From: Pandoraea captiosa
Lineage (GTDB): Bacteria; Pseudomonadota; Gammaproteobacteria; Burkholderiales; Burkholderiaceae
DNA length: 64,000 nt
NCBI RefSeq assembly: GCF_902459775.1
Contig: NZ_CABPSQ010000003.1
Span: forward strand, 248,001 to 312,000
Direction: 5' to 3'
The notes beneath the pieces are model-generated. The model was not told where the DNA came from and did not search any database. It saw only the letters and a list, made by a program, of their open reading frames with translations. This document shows, in pieces, positions 51,093 to 58,990 of the stretch (its first letter is position 1; every line of letters starts with the position of its first letter). The position numbers and the translations under genes are program-made.

Positions 51093-53029
51093 TGGAACAT
51101 GTGCCTGCCTGGCTGCTGGCCAGTCTGATTTATCTCGCGGCCGCCGTCATCGTCGTGCCGTTGTCACGCGCCCTCGGTCTGGGCGCCATCATCGGCTATC
51201 TCGCCGCCGGGATCGCGATCGGGCCGTGGGGACTCGGCCTCGTCTCGCGCGTGGAAGATGTGCTGCACTTCGCCGAGTTCGGCGTGGTGCTGATGCTGTT
51301 CCTCGTTGGCCTCGAACTGGAACCGCGGCGTCTGTGGAGCCTGCGACGGCCGATTTTCGGCTGGGGTTCGGCGCAGGTCATCGGCTGCGCCGTGCTGCTC
51401 TTCGTCGCAGGCATCGCGCTGGGCGCCCCGTGGCGCATTGCGCTCGTCGCCGCCCTGGGCCTTGCGCTGTCGTCCACCGCCATTGCGTTGCAGGTGATGG
51501 CCGAACGCAACATGCTCGCCACCGCCAGCGGTCAGGCGGGTTTCTCCATCCTGCTGTTTCAGGACGTCGCCGCCATTCCGATTCTGGCGTTGCTGCCGCT
51601 GCTCGCGAATTCCGTCGACAGTCACGCCATGACGGGCACGACGCGCGCCCTCGAAGCGTTGAAGATCGTCGGCGTGATTGCCGCCATCATCCTCGGCGGA
51701 CGACTGGCGCTGCGTCCATTACTGCGCTGGATCGCCAACAGCAAGACCCCGGAGATCTTCACGGCGGCGGCTCTCCTGCTCGTCGTCGCCATCGCGACTC
51801 TGATGCAAGTCGTCGGGCTATCCATGGCGCTCGGCGCCTTCCTCGCTGGCGTCCTGCTTGCGGAGAGCGAATATCGTCGCGAACTCGAAACCGACATCGA
51901 ACCGTTCAAGGGATTGTTGCTGGGCCTGTTCTTCATCGCCGTGGGCATGAGCATCGACTTCGGCGTGTTGCTCGCGCAACCGCTGCGCATGATCGCGGTC
52001 GTCGTCGGCTTCCTGGCGCTCAAGGGACTCGCGATCTACAGCCTGTCGCGACTGATGCAACTGCCGTATCAGGAACGGCCGATCTTCACGCTGCTGCTGG
52101 CCCAGGGCGGCGAGTTCGCGTTCGTCGTCTTCCAGTCCGCCGGGCCACAGGTGCTGCCCCCGGCCGTGTCGTCATTTCTGATCGGCGCCGTGGCGCTCTC
52201 GATGCTGATCTCGCCGCTGCTGCTCGTTGCCATCGACAAGTGGTTGTTGCCGCGCTACAGCATGAAGGGCTCACCGCGCATGGAAGAGATTTCCGAGCCG
52301 CAGACGGCAAACGTCGTGATTTGCGGTTTCGGGCGTTACGGGCAGATCGTAGGTCGTGCGCTGATGCCCCAAGGCGTGTCCGTCACCGTGCTCGACCACG
52401 ACCCCGACACCATCGAAAGTCTGCGGCAGTTCGGCTTTCGGGTGTTTTATGGCGATGCGACGCGTCTCGATCTGCTGCGCATCGCGGGCGTGGCGAACGC
52501 GCGCGCCGTCGTGATTGCCGTGGACGACGTCGATCAGTCGCTCGAAATCGCCGATCTGATGCGCGAACACTTCCCCGGCGTACCGGTCGTCGCCAGAGCG
52601 CGCAACGTCGGCCATTTGTTCCAGCTTCGCGAGCGTGGCGTGCAGCACATCGAGCGCGAAGTCTTCGAGTCTTCGCTGCGCAGCGCACGCTCGGTGCTCG
52701 AAGCGCTCGGATGGCCCGCGGCCGAAGCCCGCGAGGCGACCATGGCGTTCAGGCGCGCCAATGTACAGCTGACGGACGACATGTATCCCTCCTATCAGGA
52801 TCGCAACAAGATCATCGCCACCGCGAAGGAGGGGCGTCGTCAGTTCGAGGAGCAGATGGCGCGCGAGCGTGCGACACGTCGCGCCCAGCGCCAGGTGACG
52901 TTCGGCTGGGATGGTGAGCATGCCCCCGACGACGCCCGCGCACCAGCCAAGTCATCAGCTAAGTCATCAGCCAAGTCAACGGAGGACACGGGGCAGACGG
53001 CGGACGGGACGGAAAACCGTCGCGCCTGA
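51092..53029 (+). CDS. kefC: Glutathione-regulated K+/H+ antiporter KefC
   Basis: A 645-residue CPA2 antiporter: about twelve helices (1-385; LGLGAIIGYLAAGIAIGPWG, then SGQAGFSILLFQDVAAIPIL) and a cytosolic KTN/TrkA-N Rossmann domain (VVICGFGRYGQIVGRALMP) that binds nucleotide and glutathione. It drains K+ and acidifies the cytosol when glutathione adducts form. GGGAGG lies 7 nt before the ATG. The C-terminal tail carries a Lys-Ser-Ser-Ala repeat encoded by a 12-bp DNA repeat (52949-52972). It is coupled to kefF. Confidence 0.95.
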   Translation: MEHVPAWLLASLIYLAAAVIVVPLSRALGLGAIIGYLAAGIAIGPWGLGLVSRVEDVLHFAEFGVVLMLFLVGLELEPRRLWSLRRPIFGWGSAQVIGCAVLLFVAGIALGAPWRIALVAALGLALSSTAIALQVMAERNMLATASGQAGFSILLFQDVAAIPILALLPLLANSVDSHAMTGTTRALEALKIVGVIAAIILGGRLALRPLLRWIANSKTPEIFTAAALLLVVAIATLMQVVGLSMALGAFLAGVLLAESEYRRELETDIEPFKGLLLGLFFIAVGMSIDFGVLLAQPLRMIAVVVGFLALKGLAIYSLSRLMQLPYQERPIFTLLLAQGGEFAFVVFQSAGPQVLPPAVSSFLIGAVALSMLISPLLLVAIDKWLLPRYSMKGSPRMEEISEPQTANVVICGFGRYGQIVGRALMPQGVSVTVLDHDPDTIESLRQFGFRVFYGDATRLDLLRIAGVANARAVVIAVDDVDQSLEIADLMREHFPGVPVVARARNVGHLFQLRERGVQHIEREVFESSLRSARSVLEALGWPAAEAREATMAFRRANVQLTDDMYPSYQDRNKIIATAKEGRRQFEEQMARERATRRAQRQVTFGWDGEHAPDDARAPAKSSAKSSAKSTEDTGQTADGTENRRA

Positions 53030-53121
53030 CGCGATAGCGCACGGCGCTAACGCCCGCGACCCATCGAATCCGCCTGTCGCATCGACAGGAAGATTGGTCA
53101 TGGCGCGCCGATCGGTTGCCG

Positions 53122-53547
53122 TCAGTCGAACGGCTTGAAGTGGCCGTCGGTCGGCGCACGTGCATCGGCGCGAAGCCGCGTTTCGGCGTCCACACCAGCG
53201 AGCCCGCGATAGTACAGATGCACGGCAATGGCCGCCGAATAGCGACGGATTTCCACGAGCGTGAGATGCGCATGCTCGGCGGACGTGAACATCAGATACG
53301 GCGATTCCTCTTCAATCAGACTCGCGACCTGATGCAAACCGTGGCGATGCAATACCTCGGTGAGTTCGTCGCGGCTGCGATGCGTATGGGCATCGGTGGT
53401 CGGGTACATCATTCGCAGCAGGACAAGCGGATGATCGGCGACGGCAAGCGACAGCGCCTGTACGACAGCGTGACTATCGAGCGCCGTGGCCACGGCGTCA
53501 CCTTCGGGACGATGCTGCGGAAAGAGTTGCTCAAGGGTCAGCGACAT
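53122..53547 (-). CDS. Hypothetical protein
   Basis: A 141-residue soluble protein, family not recognised. The middle region HTHRSRDELTEVLHRHGLHQ is His-rich and helical. An alpha/beta pattern with VEIRRYSAAIAVHLYYRG near 100-117 follows, and the tail is charged. No export signal. It converges with kefC 92 bp away. Confidence 0.6.
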   Translation of the reverse strand: MSLTLEQLFPQHRPEGDAVATALDSHAVVQALSLAVADHPLVLLRMMYPTTDAHTHRSRDELTEVLHRHGLHQVASLIEEESPYLMFTSAEHAHLTLVEIRRYSAAIAVHLYYRGLAGVDAETRLRADARAPTDGHFKPFD

Positions 53548-53666
53548 GATGTGTCCATGGCAAGTAGCTGCAAAAACTGCGACAGCGGTTCTACAGTCTA
53601 GTCACGTCTTCCCCCGCGATATAGCGCATGGCGCGAATACCTGCGTTGCACGCGCCGCAACAATTA

Positions 53667-53678
53667 CGAAATATTTCG
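53667..53678. promoter_or_regulatory. 12-bp palindrome
   Basis: CGAAATATTTCG, a perfect 12-bp palindrome in an AT-rich patch, 113-124 bp upstream of the ferritin-like gene. A possible regulator site. Confidence 0.3.
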
Positions 53679-53752
53679 ACGCCGCTTCACGACGATGCTC
53701 CTGATGGCGCCGACAAAATCGGCCCGCCTGTACGGCACATGCGTATGGCTGA

Positions 53753-53761
53753 TGGTATGAT
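53753..53761 (+). promoter_or_regulatory. Extended -10 promoter of the ferritin-like gene
   Basis: TGGTATGAT is an extended -10 (TG-N-TATGAT) with no good -35. Transcription would start about 53768, roughly 23 nt before the ATG at 53791. Confidence 0.4.
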
Positions 53762-53790
53762 TTTTGCCGACGCCGACAGGACTCATACCG

Positions 53791-54711
53791 ATGCGATATC
53801 CCGATCAGATGTCCGACACGTTAGCGGCAGCCGTGGCTGAGGCCGACCATGTCATGCGCCATTGGCAATACGACGCCGAGGGGCCCGTGAAAATTGGTTC
53901 GGACTCCCACAAACGCATGTTCTGCCGCATGCTGTTGGAGTCTCACAATCCCTATAAGCCTGCCGTCATCGAGTGGCCGAAGCTGCCGCCCGATGCGCTC
54001 AAGCGCCTGACGGCCCTGCCCATCTGGGACATTGCCGTGCAGACGGAAGGCCGTGCGTCCATTCGTGTGGCGACCTACGCCGCCACGATCCAGGACCCGC
54101 TGCTGCGCGAGGCGCTCGTCATGGACGGCGACGAAGAAGCGCGCCACAAGGTCGTGCTGTCCCGACTGGTCGAAGCCTACGGCATCGAACTCGCGCCGGA
54201 GCCCCCCTACCCGCCGCCCAAGGATCCCGAATGGGCGTGGATGAAGACCGGCTTCAGCGAATGTATCGACAGCTTCGTCGCGTTCGGCCTGTTTCGTTCG
54301 GCGCAGCGCTCCGGCTACTTTCCCGAAGCGCTCGTCGAGACGTTCGAACCGGTCATTCAGGAGGAAGCGCGCCACATTCTGTTCTTCGCGAACTGGGTCG
54401 CGTGGTATCGGCGCACGTTGCCATTCTGGAAGCGGCCGTGGTTTTACGCGCGAGTCGCGGCCGTGTGGGTGACGCTGATTTGGGATCGCATGGCGATTGC
54501 GCGCGGCATCGACACCGACGGTGTGGCGCGCGACGCCAACTTCCCTGCCACCGGCACCGCCGATATCGGCGAATCGCTCAAGCCGCGCGATCTGATTGCC
54601 CTGTGTCTGGAAGAAGATGCGCGACGCATGGACGGCTACGACAAGCGCCTGCTGCGTCCGACGTTCGTGCCGAAACTCGCGCGACTCGCGTTGCGCTTCA
54701 TGAAGACCTGA
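53791..54711 (+). CDS. Ferritin-like (di-iron) domain protein
   Basis: A 306-residue protein with a helical bundle of the ferritin-like superfamily. Pairs of di-iron ligand motifs are visible: DGDEEARHKVVL (E-x-x-H type, near 115-125) and QEEARHILFF (near 190-200), with TEGRASIRVATY as the first ligand helix. The function is unknown; relatives include oxygenases and iron-storage-like proteins. The ATG at 53791 follows AGGAC by about 10 nt; the ATG at 53809 is possible. Confidence 0.8.
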   Translation: MRYPDQMSDTLAAAVAEADHVMRHWQYDAEGPVKIGSDSHKRMFCRMLLESHNPYKPAVIEWPKLPPDALKRLTALPIWDIAVQTEGRASIRVATYAATIQDPLLREALVMDGDEEARHKVVLSRLVEAYGIELAPEPPYPPPKDPEWAWMKTGFSECIDSFVAFGLFRSAQRSGYFPEALVETFEPVIQEEARHILFFANWVAWYRRTLPFWKRPWFYARVAAVWVTLIWDRMAIARGIDTDGVARDANFPATGTADIGESLKPRDLIALCLEEDARRMDGYDKRLLRPTFVPKLARLALRFMKT

Positions 54712-54767
54712 GGGTGACCGGGGTGTGGGCGTTCCTGCCCCCTCACCCGCGCCGCAAAGACAAAAAA

Positions 54768-54803
54768 AACCGTCCCGAGTACGACACTCGGGACGGTTTT
54801 TTT
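54768..54803. terminator. Bidirectional terminator
   Basis: A perfect stem with 13-bp arms (54768-54780 and 54786-54798; loop ACGAC), flanked by A-rich and T-rich runs on the two sides. It ends both the ferritin-like gene (plus) and the DUF4148 gene (minus). Confidence 0.95.
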
Positions 54804-54841
54804 CGTGTGCTACGGCGCCGGCCTTGTCAGCCGGTCGGCGA

Positions 54842-55249
54842 TCAGCTGCCCTGGAATTCGTTCAGTTGACCGGCAGCGCGGGCGCGGGCGAGGTCTTGCT
54901 TCACTTCGGCGCGCGACACGCTCTGACCTTGCGACGCAAGGATCGGGTAGCCGACATCGGTCTCGGCGAGCAGGCCTTGAGCGCGAGCGTCAGCCAATTC
55001 CGACTTCACATCGGCGCGGGTCTTGCTCGGGCCCGATGCGACGTACACCGGATAGTCGGCGTCACCTTGCGGGATCAGACCATTGGCGCGCGCTTGCGCC
55101 AGATCGGCCAGCACGGCAGCGCGGGTCAGCGGTTGACCTTGCGAAGCGACGTTGGGGTAGTTGTTACCGTTCTCGGCAGCATTGCTGGCAACAGCACCCA
55201 GCGAGGCGACAGCGGCGATAAGGGCGATAGCGATGTTCTTGCGGTTCAT
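54842..55249 (-). CDS. DUF4148 periplasmic protein
   Basis: A 135-residue secreted protein: signal peptide (NIAIALIAAVASLGAVASNA, cleaved near NAAEN) then three copies of a 35-residue unit, each with a SQGQ/SGPS start and a TRA-V-x-x-L-x-x-ARA-x-G helix (LTRAAVLADLAQARANG, KTRADVKSELADARAQG, VSRAEVKQDLARARAAG). DUF4148 is characteristic of Burkholderiales; its function is unknown. CAGGAG precedes the ATG by 7 nt. Confidence 0.9.
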   Translation of the reverse strand: MNRKNIAIALIAAVASLGAVASNAAENGNNYPNVASQGQPLTRAAVLADLAQARANGLIPQGDADYPVYVASGPSKTRADVKSELADARAQGLLAETDVGYPILASQGQSVSRAEVKQDLARARAAGQLNEFQGS

Positions 55250-55410
55250 TTTCAGACTCCTGTCAGTTGCGACGACTTTGTTTTGAATTGCGCCGTCGAT
55301 GGAAGGAAGTCTAGAACTCGCCATCGCGATGAAAAACGCGAAATTTGTTCAGGAACTATTGCGCGTTTTAATGGGAATTAACGCACCACATCGGTGCATT
55401 CGCACACATG

Positions 55411-55451
55411 AAAACGCCGCTGGCGTCGGTGGTACCGACCCGCAGCGGCGT
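55411..55451 (-). terminator. Rho-independent terminator of the arsR operon
   Basis: ACGCCGCTG (55414-55422) pairs with CAGCGGCGT (55443-55451), with an inner CGGT/ACCG pairing, and on the minus strand it is followed by TTTT. It lies about 55 nt after the AHSA1 gene stop. Confidence 0.75.
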
Positions 55452-55505
55452 CGCAATGCCTTGGAATACTCGGCAACGCCGTCGGTCGCCGAGCCAGTCA
55501 CCGAA

Positions 55506-56453
55506 TCAGTCGTCGAGTGAGGCGCCCAGCGCGTCGAGCAGGAAATTCGTGCCGCGCTCTCGCGACCCGGCGTCGTCATAACCGTCCAGAAACGCGCCTT
55601 GCTCGGTCATGACGAGGTGCGTGCCACCATCGCGCGCCTTGAGGTCGATGGTCGCGAGCGACACCGAAATCTTGCGCGTATCCAGATGCATTTCGTAGGC
55701 GTACACCAGGCGCGTATCCGGCACGACGTCGTAGTACAACGCGTCGAACGTCGACACCATGCCGCTCTGCCATTTGCCCTTGGCCACCTCGCGTCCGCCG
55801 GGGCGAACGTCCATGGACCGCTCGATCAACGTCAGCCCTTCGCCGCGCGCGAACCAGCGGTCCTTGGCCTCGCGCTCGACCAGTGCGCGGAACACGCGAG
55901 CAGGAGATGCGGGGTACTGGCGCTCGATGCGAAACGTTCCGTGCACGACGCTGCGGGCCGTCGGCGCCTCGGCCTCGCGCATGACTTCGCGCCCGAGCTT
56001 GTCGAGTGTCTGCGTCCAGCCCTGTCCTGCGCCTTCGGGCATCCAGGCGAACGCGGGGTCGAGCACCGTATATCGCTGTTCCACGTCCAGCCGTGTGCCC
56101 TGCGCCACATCGGTAAACGTTGCCTGCGTGAGCGCGCCGAACAGTTCGTGTCCCTTCTCGTCGGTCACCTTCATGTCGATCACGAGGCGCTTCGGGGCAT
56201 CCACTTCGACGAAGCGACCGCGAATCCAGTGCGACTCGCCCTCGGGGGACTGCATGCGCAAGTCGAAAGCGCCGCCCTCGCGCGCCTCGATCTGCGCCTC
56301 GGGGATCGTGTAACCGGTGGGGCAAAACCAGCGTTTGACGGCCTCGGTCGTCGTCCACGCGCCGAACACCGTTTCGCGGGCCACCGCGTAAGTCCGGCCA
56401 ACGGTCAACGGACGGGGCTGCGTGGTCGCTTTTGCTTCACTTGCTGTCGTCAT
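55506..56453 (-). CDS. Tandem AHSA1/SRPBCC domain protein
   Basis: A 315-residue protein with two SRPBCC (AHSA1-like) domains in one chain. The first (about 15-165) holds the helix/strand signature TYAVARETVFGAWTTTEAVK and GGAFDLRMQSPEG. The second (about 170-310) holds IERQYPASPARVFRALVERE and RPGGREVAKGKW. Such proteins bind small hydrophobic ligands, and neighbouring ArsR-type partners are common. The start overlaps the arsR stop by 17 nt and has GAAGGAGA 6 nt upstream. Most relatives have one domain, so this fusion is a doubled form. Confidence 0.88.
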   Translation of the reverse strand: MTTASEAKATTQPRPLTVGRTYAVARETVFGAWTTTEAVKRWFCPTGYTIPEAQIEAREGGAFDLRMQSPEGESHWIRGRFVEVDAPKRLVIDMKVTDEKGHELFGALTQATFTDVAQGTRLDVEQRYTVLDPAFAWMPEGAGQGWTQTLDKLGREVMREAEAPTARSVVHGTFRIERQYPASPARVFRALVEREAKDRWFARGEGLTLIERSMDVRPGGREVAKGKWQSGMVSTFDALYYDVVPDTRLVYAYEMHLDTRKISVSLATIDLKARDGGTHLVMTEQGAFLDGYDDAGSRERGTNFLLDALGASLDD

Positions 56454-56793
56454 GAAGGTCTCCTTCGGGCGGCAGGCTGGCCAGATACTCGCCCAATCGG
56501 TCGAGATGGCCCTCCCACTCGTGACGGCGCTGATTGATCCATCGCTCGGCGAGGCTCAGCGCCTGAGGTTCGATCCGGCACGTGCGCACACGACCGGCCT
56601 TTTCCGTTCGCACCAGACCCGCGCTCTCCAGCACGGACAGATGCTGCATGACCGCCTGCAACGACATCGCCAGCGGTTGCGCAAGCGCACTCACCGACGC
56701 CGGCCCCTGTGCCAGCCGCACGAGCATGGCCCGGCGAGAGGCATCGGCCAGTGCCTGAAAAGTCAGATCGAGGGTGTTGTCATGGTCAAGCAT
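56437..56793 (-). CDS. ArsR-family regulator
   Basis: A 118-residue winged-helix repressor (LADASRRAMLVRLAQGPASV, then LAMSLQAVMQHLSVLESAGL, then VRTCRIEPQ). It lacks the Cys/His metal sites of classical ArsR and belongs to the AHSA1-linked group. The ATG overlaps or nearly touches the predicted transcript start (about 56794), so the mRNA may be leaderless. It binds, I infer, to the 20-bp operator over its own promoter. The AHSA1 gene overlaps its end by 17 nt. Confidence 0.9.
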   Translation of the reverse strand: MLDHDNTLDLTFQALADASRRAMLVRLAQGPASVSALAQPLAMSLQAVMQHLSVLESAGLVRTEKAGRVRTCRIEPQALSLAERWINQRRHEWEGHLDRLGEYLASLPPEGDLHDDSK

Positions 56794-56800
56794 GTACTTG

Positions 56801-56838
56801 AGTATAGTCGCGTCAGAAACTAAAGCAAGAACTTTAGT
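56801..56838 (-). promoter_or_regulatory. arsR promoter with overlapping 20-bp operator
   Basis: On the minus strand, -35 TTGCTT (56828-56823) and -10 TATACT (56806-56801) are 16 bp apart. A perfect inverted repeat ACTAAAG-N6-CTTTAGT (56819-56838) covers the -35. This places an ArsR-type dimer exactly where it would block RNA polymerase. Confidence 0.75.
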
Positions 56839-56871
56839 ATTAAAAATTGAGGAAGGCGTCGCGCCGCGAGC

Positions 56872-57783
56872 TCAGGTGATGATGTGATGCTCGCGGGCGC
56901 GCACCTGCGCGGTGTGCTGGCGGTGCAGGATTTCTCGCAGTGACTGCTCGATGGTCTCGGACATGGCGTCGAGCGCCAGATCGTTCGGCTCCAGTCCGAA
57001 CGGCTCCTCGATCTCCGCGCTCACGGCTTCCAGCGCAAAGAACGTGTACGAAATGAAGGCAACGATGACCGGCGTCATGGGACCGATGGAGTCGATCAGG
57101 CCGAACGGCAGGAGCACGCTGTACAGATAGGTCACCCGATGCAGGATGACGCCATACGTGAACGGGATCGGCGTGGTGGCAATCCGCTCGCAGCCGCCGA
57201 TCGCTTCGCCCAGTCGGTCCAGATGCATCTCCATGACCTGCGCGAGCGGCGCTTCGATCTGACCGCGCATACGGCGCTCGCGCAACCATTCGCCGGCCAT
57301 CAGCAGAATCGTGATCGGCTTGAATTGCTTGCGCGCCAGGCACGCCACGTCTTCCTGACTCAGCAAACGCTCGAAGTCGGCGCGCGGGTCCGTGCCACGC
57401 AATTGATGACGCATGCCATGCACGAAAGCGATCAGATAGGCAACGAAGCGGGGCGAATCCGACGTGTCGGACACCAGCGTCATCGACTGACGCGAGAGCG
57501 CCCGCGTTTCATTGAGCACGCTGCCCCAGAGCATGCGGGCCTCCCAATACCGGGCGTAACTCGTGGTGTTGCGAAAGCCGAGAAAGATCGCGAGCGTAAT
57601 ACCGATCAGCGAGAACGGGATGAACGTGAGCGGGATCTTCCATTCGAAAATGCGCCCATGGGCGAGCGTGACGGCAATCGAGATGATCGTGGTGAAGATG
57701 AGCTGCGGTGCGATCTTGGGCAAGATCGAGCCACGCACGACGAACAGCATGCGCAGCCAGTGCAGGTTGGGACGGACGATCAT
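56872..57783 (-). CDS. Bestrophin-like chloride channel (UPF0187)
   Basis: A 303-residue membrane protein; MIVRPNLHWLRMLFVVRGSI is the family's usual start, and LGFRNTTSYARYWEARMLWG is the bestrophin RxYxxW/ARxLWG region. Family members are ion channels (anion, or cation in bacteria). The ATG at 57783 fits the family start; the longer open frame to 57981 does not. No operon partner is obvious. Confidence 0.88.
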   Translation of the reverse strand: MIVRPNLHWLRMLFVVRGSILPKIAPQLIFTTIISIAVTLAHGRIFEWKIPLTFIPFSLIGITLAIFLGFRNTTSYARYWEARMLWGSVLNETRALSRQSMTLVSDTSDSPRFVAYLIAFVHGMRHQLRGTDPRADFERLLSQEDVACLARKQFKPITILLMAGEWLRERRMRGQIEAPLAQVMEMHLDRLGEAIGGCERIATTPIPFTYGVILHRVTYLYSVLLPFGLIDSIGPMTPVIVAFISYTFFALEAVSAEIEEPFGLEPNDLALDAMSETIEQSLREILHRQHTAQVRAREHHIIT

Positions 57784-57997
57784 GGCGACGAAGGCGCTCG
57801 CAAGCGCTGGGAAACCGGCCGTGGGGGTAGCCGTTGGGCCCGGATGATACGCCCATATTCGCGGCATTGAAATGATTTCGGCCCATGGCCCGGGACTCTC
57901 CCACCGAATCGTCGCAATGACCGACCGATGGCAAAACGCCCGTCGGGCGAACCTTCGACGGGCGTTTGCATCGTCCTGCACTTCACCGGGTCGGACG

Positions 57998-58948
57998 TTA
58001 CTTCACCTCCAGCGCCTGTGCGAGCGTCACCGGGTCCTGGAAGATGCTCGAAAAGTCGAGTCCCCCATGACCGTTCGCGCGATGGACCTCGAAGATGCGC
58101 CGGGCCAGATCGCCCAATGGCGTCGCCACGTTGCTGGACTCCGCAGCGCCATGCGCGAGACGCAAATCCTTCGCCATCAGATCGGTCGCGAAACCGCCTG
58201 TATAGCCACGTGACGATGCGGCATTCTCCATCACGCCGGGACACGGGTTGTAGACCTCCAGCGTCCAGTTGCGTCCGGAGCTTTGCTGCATCACGGCCGA
58301 GAGCACTTTCGGGTCGAGGCCGTTGGCGATGCCCAGACGCAGTGCCTCGCTCGTTCCCGCCATCAGAATGCCCAGCAGCATGTTGTTGCATAGCTTGAGG
58401 GTCTGGCCGGCGCCGAGCGGGCCGCCGTGGTGAATGGCCTTGCCCATGTTGCCGAGCAATGGGCGCATGCGCTCGACGAGCGCTGCGTCGCCGCCGACCA
58501 TGAACGTCAGCGTGCCCGCAGCAGCCCCCGCCGTGCCGCCCGAGACCGGGGCGTCTAGCAGTTGTGTGCCCGAGCGGGCAATTTTCGCCAGTTGACGTGG
58601 GATCTCCGGCGGCACCGTACTGCTGTCGATGAGCACGGCATCCTGCGGTGCGTTGGCCAGCACGCCTTGCGGACCGTCGTATGCGGCGAGCACGTGCTCA
58701 CCGGCGGGCAGCATCGTGATGACGACCTGCGCATCGCGCACGGCATCGGGAATCGACTGCGCCGCTTTTCCGCCAGCGGCCACCAGTCGCTCCACCGCTG
58801 CGCCCGACAGATCGAAGCCGCGCACCGCATGCCCGGCGCTCACCAGATTGGCCGCCATCGGGCCGCCCATGTTGCCCAGGCCGATGAAGGCCACGCGTAG
58901 CGCCGCCCGAGTCTCCTGCCCAGTCCCTTGCTGAATTTCCGTAGCCAT
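57998..58948 (-). CDS. mmsB: 3-hydroxyisobutyrate dehydrogenase
   Basis: A 316-residue beta-hydroxyacid dehydrogenase in valine degradation. The Rossmann motif GLGNMGGPMAANLVSAGHAV, the catalytic segment DAPVSGGTAGAAAGTLTFMV and the catalytic Lys region GAGQTLKLCNNML are visible. It is followed in function by MmsA, encoded 42 bp upstream on the same strand. GGAGACAG precedes the ATG. Confidence 0.92.
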   Translation of the reverse strand: MATEIQQGTGQETRAALRVAFIGLGNMGGPMAANLVSAGHAVRGFDLSGAAVERLVAAGGKAAQSIPDAVRDAQVVITMLPAGEHVLAAYDGPQGVLANAPQDAVLIDSSTVPPEIPRQLAKIARSGTQLLDAPVSGGTAGAAAGTLTFMVGGDAALVERMRPLLGNMGKAIHHGGPLGAGQTLKLCNNMLLGILMAGTSEALRLGIANGLDPKVLSAVMQQSSGRNWTLEVYNPCPGVMENAASSRGYTGGFATDLMAKDLRLAHGAAESSNVATPLGDLARRIFEVHRANGHGGLDFSSIFQDPVTLAQALEVK

Positions 58949-58990
58949 CGTCTGTCTCCGACATCTTCGATGTGTTCAGGGGCACGCGAA

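Noticed and set aside
57784-57981. An upstream extension of the bestrophin gene
   Set aside because: The extra N-terminal residues are not like the family, which starts at MIVRPNLHW.
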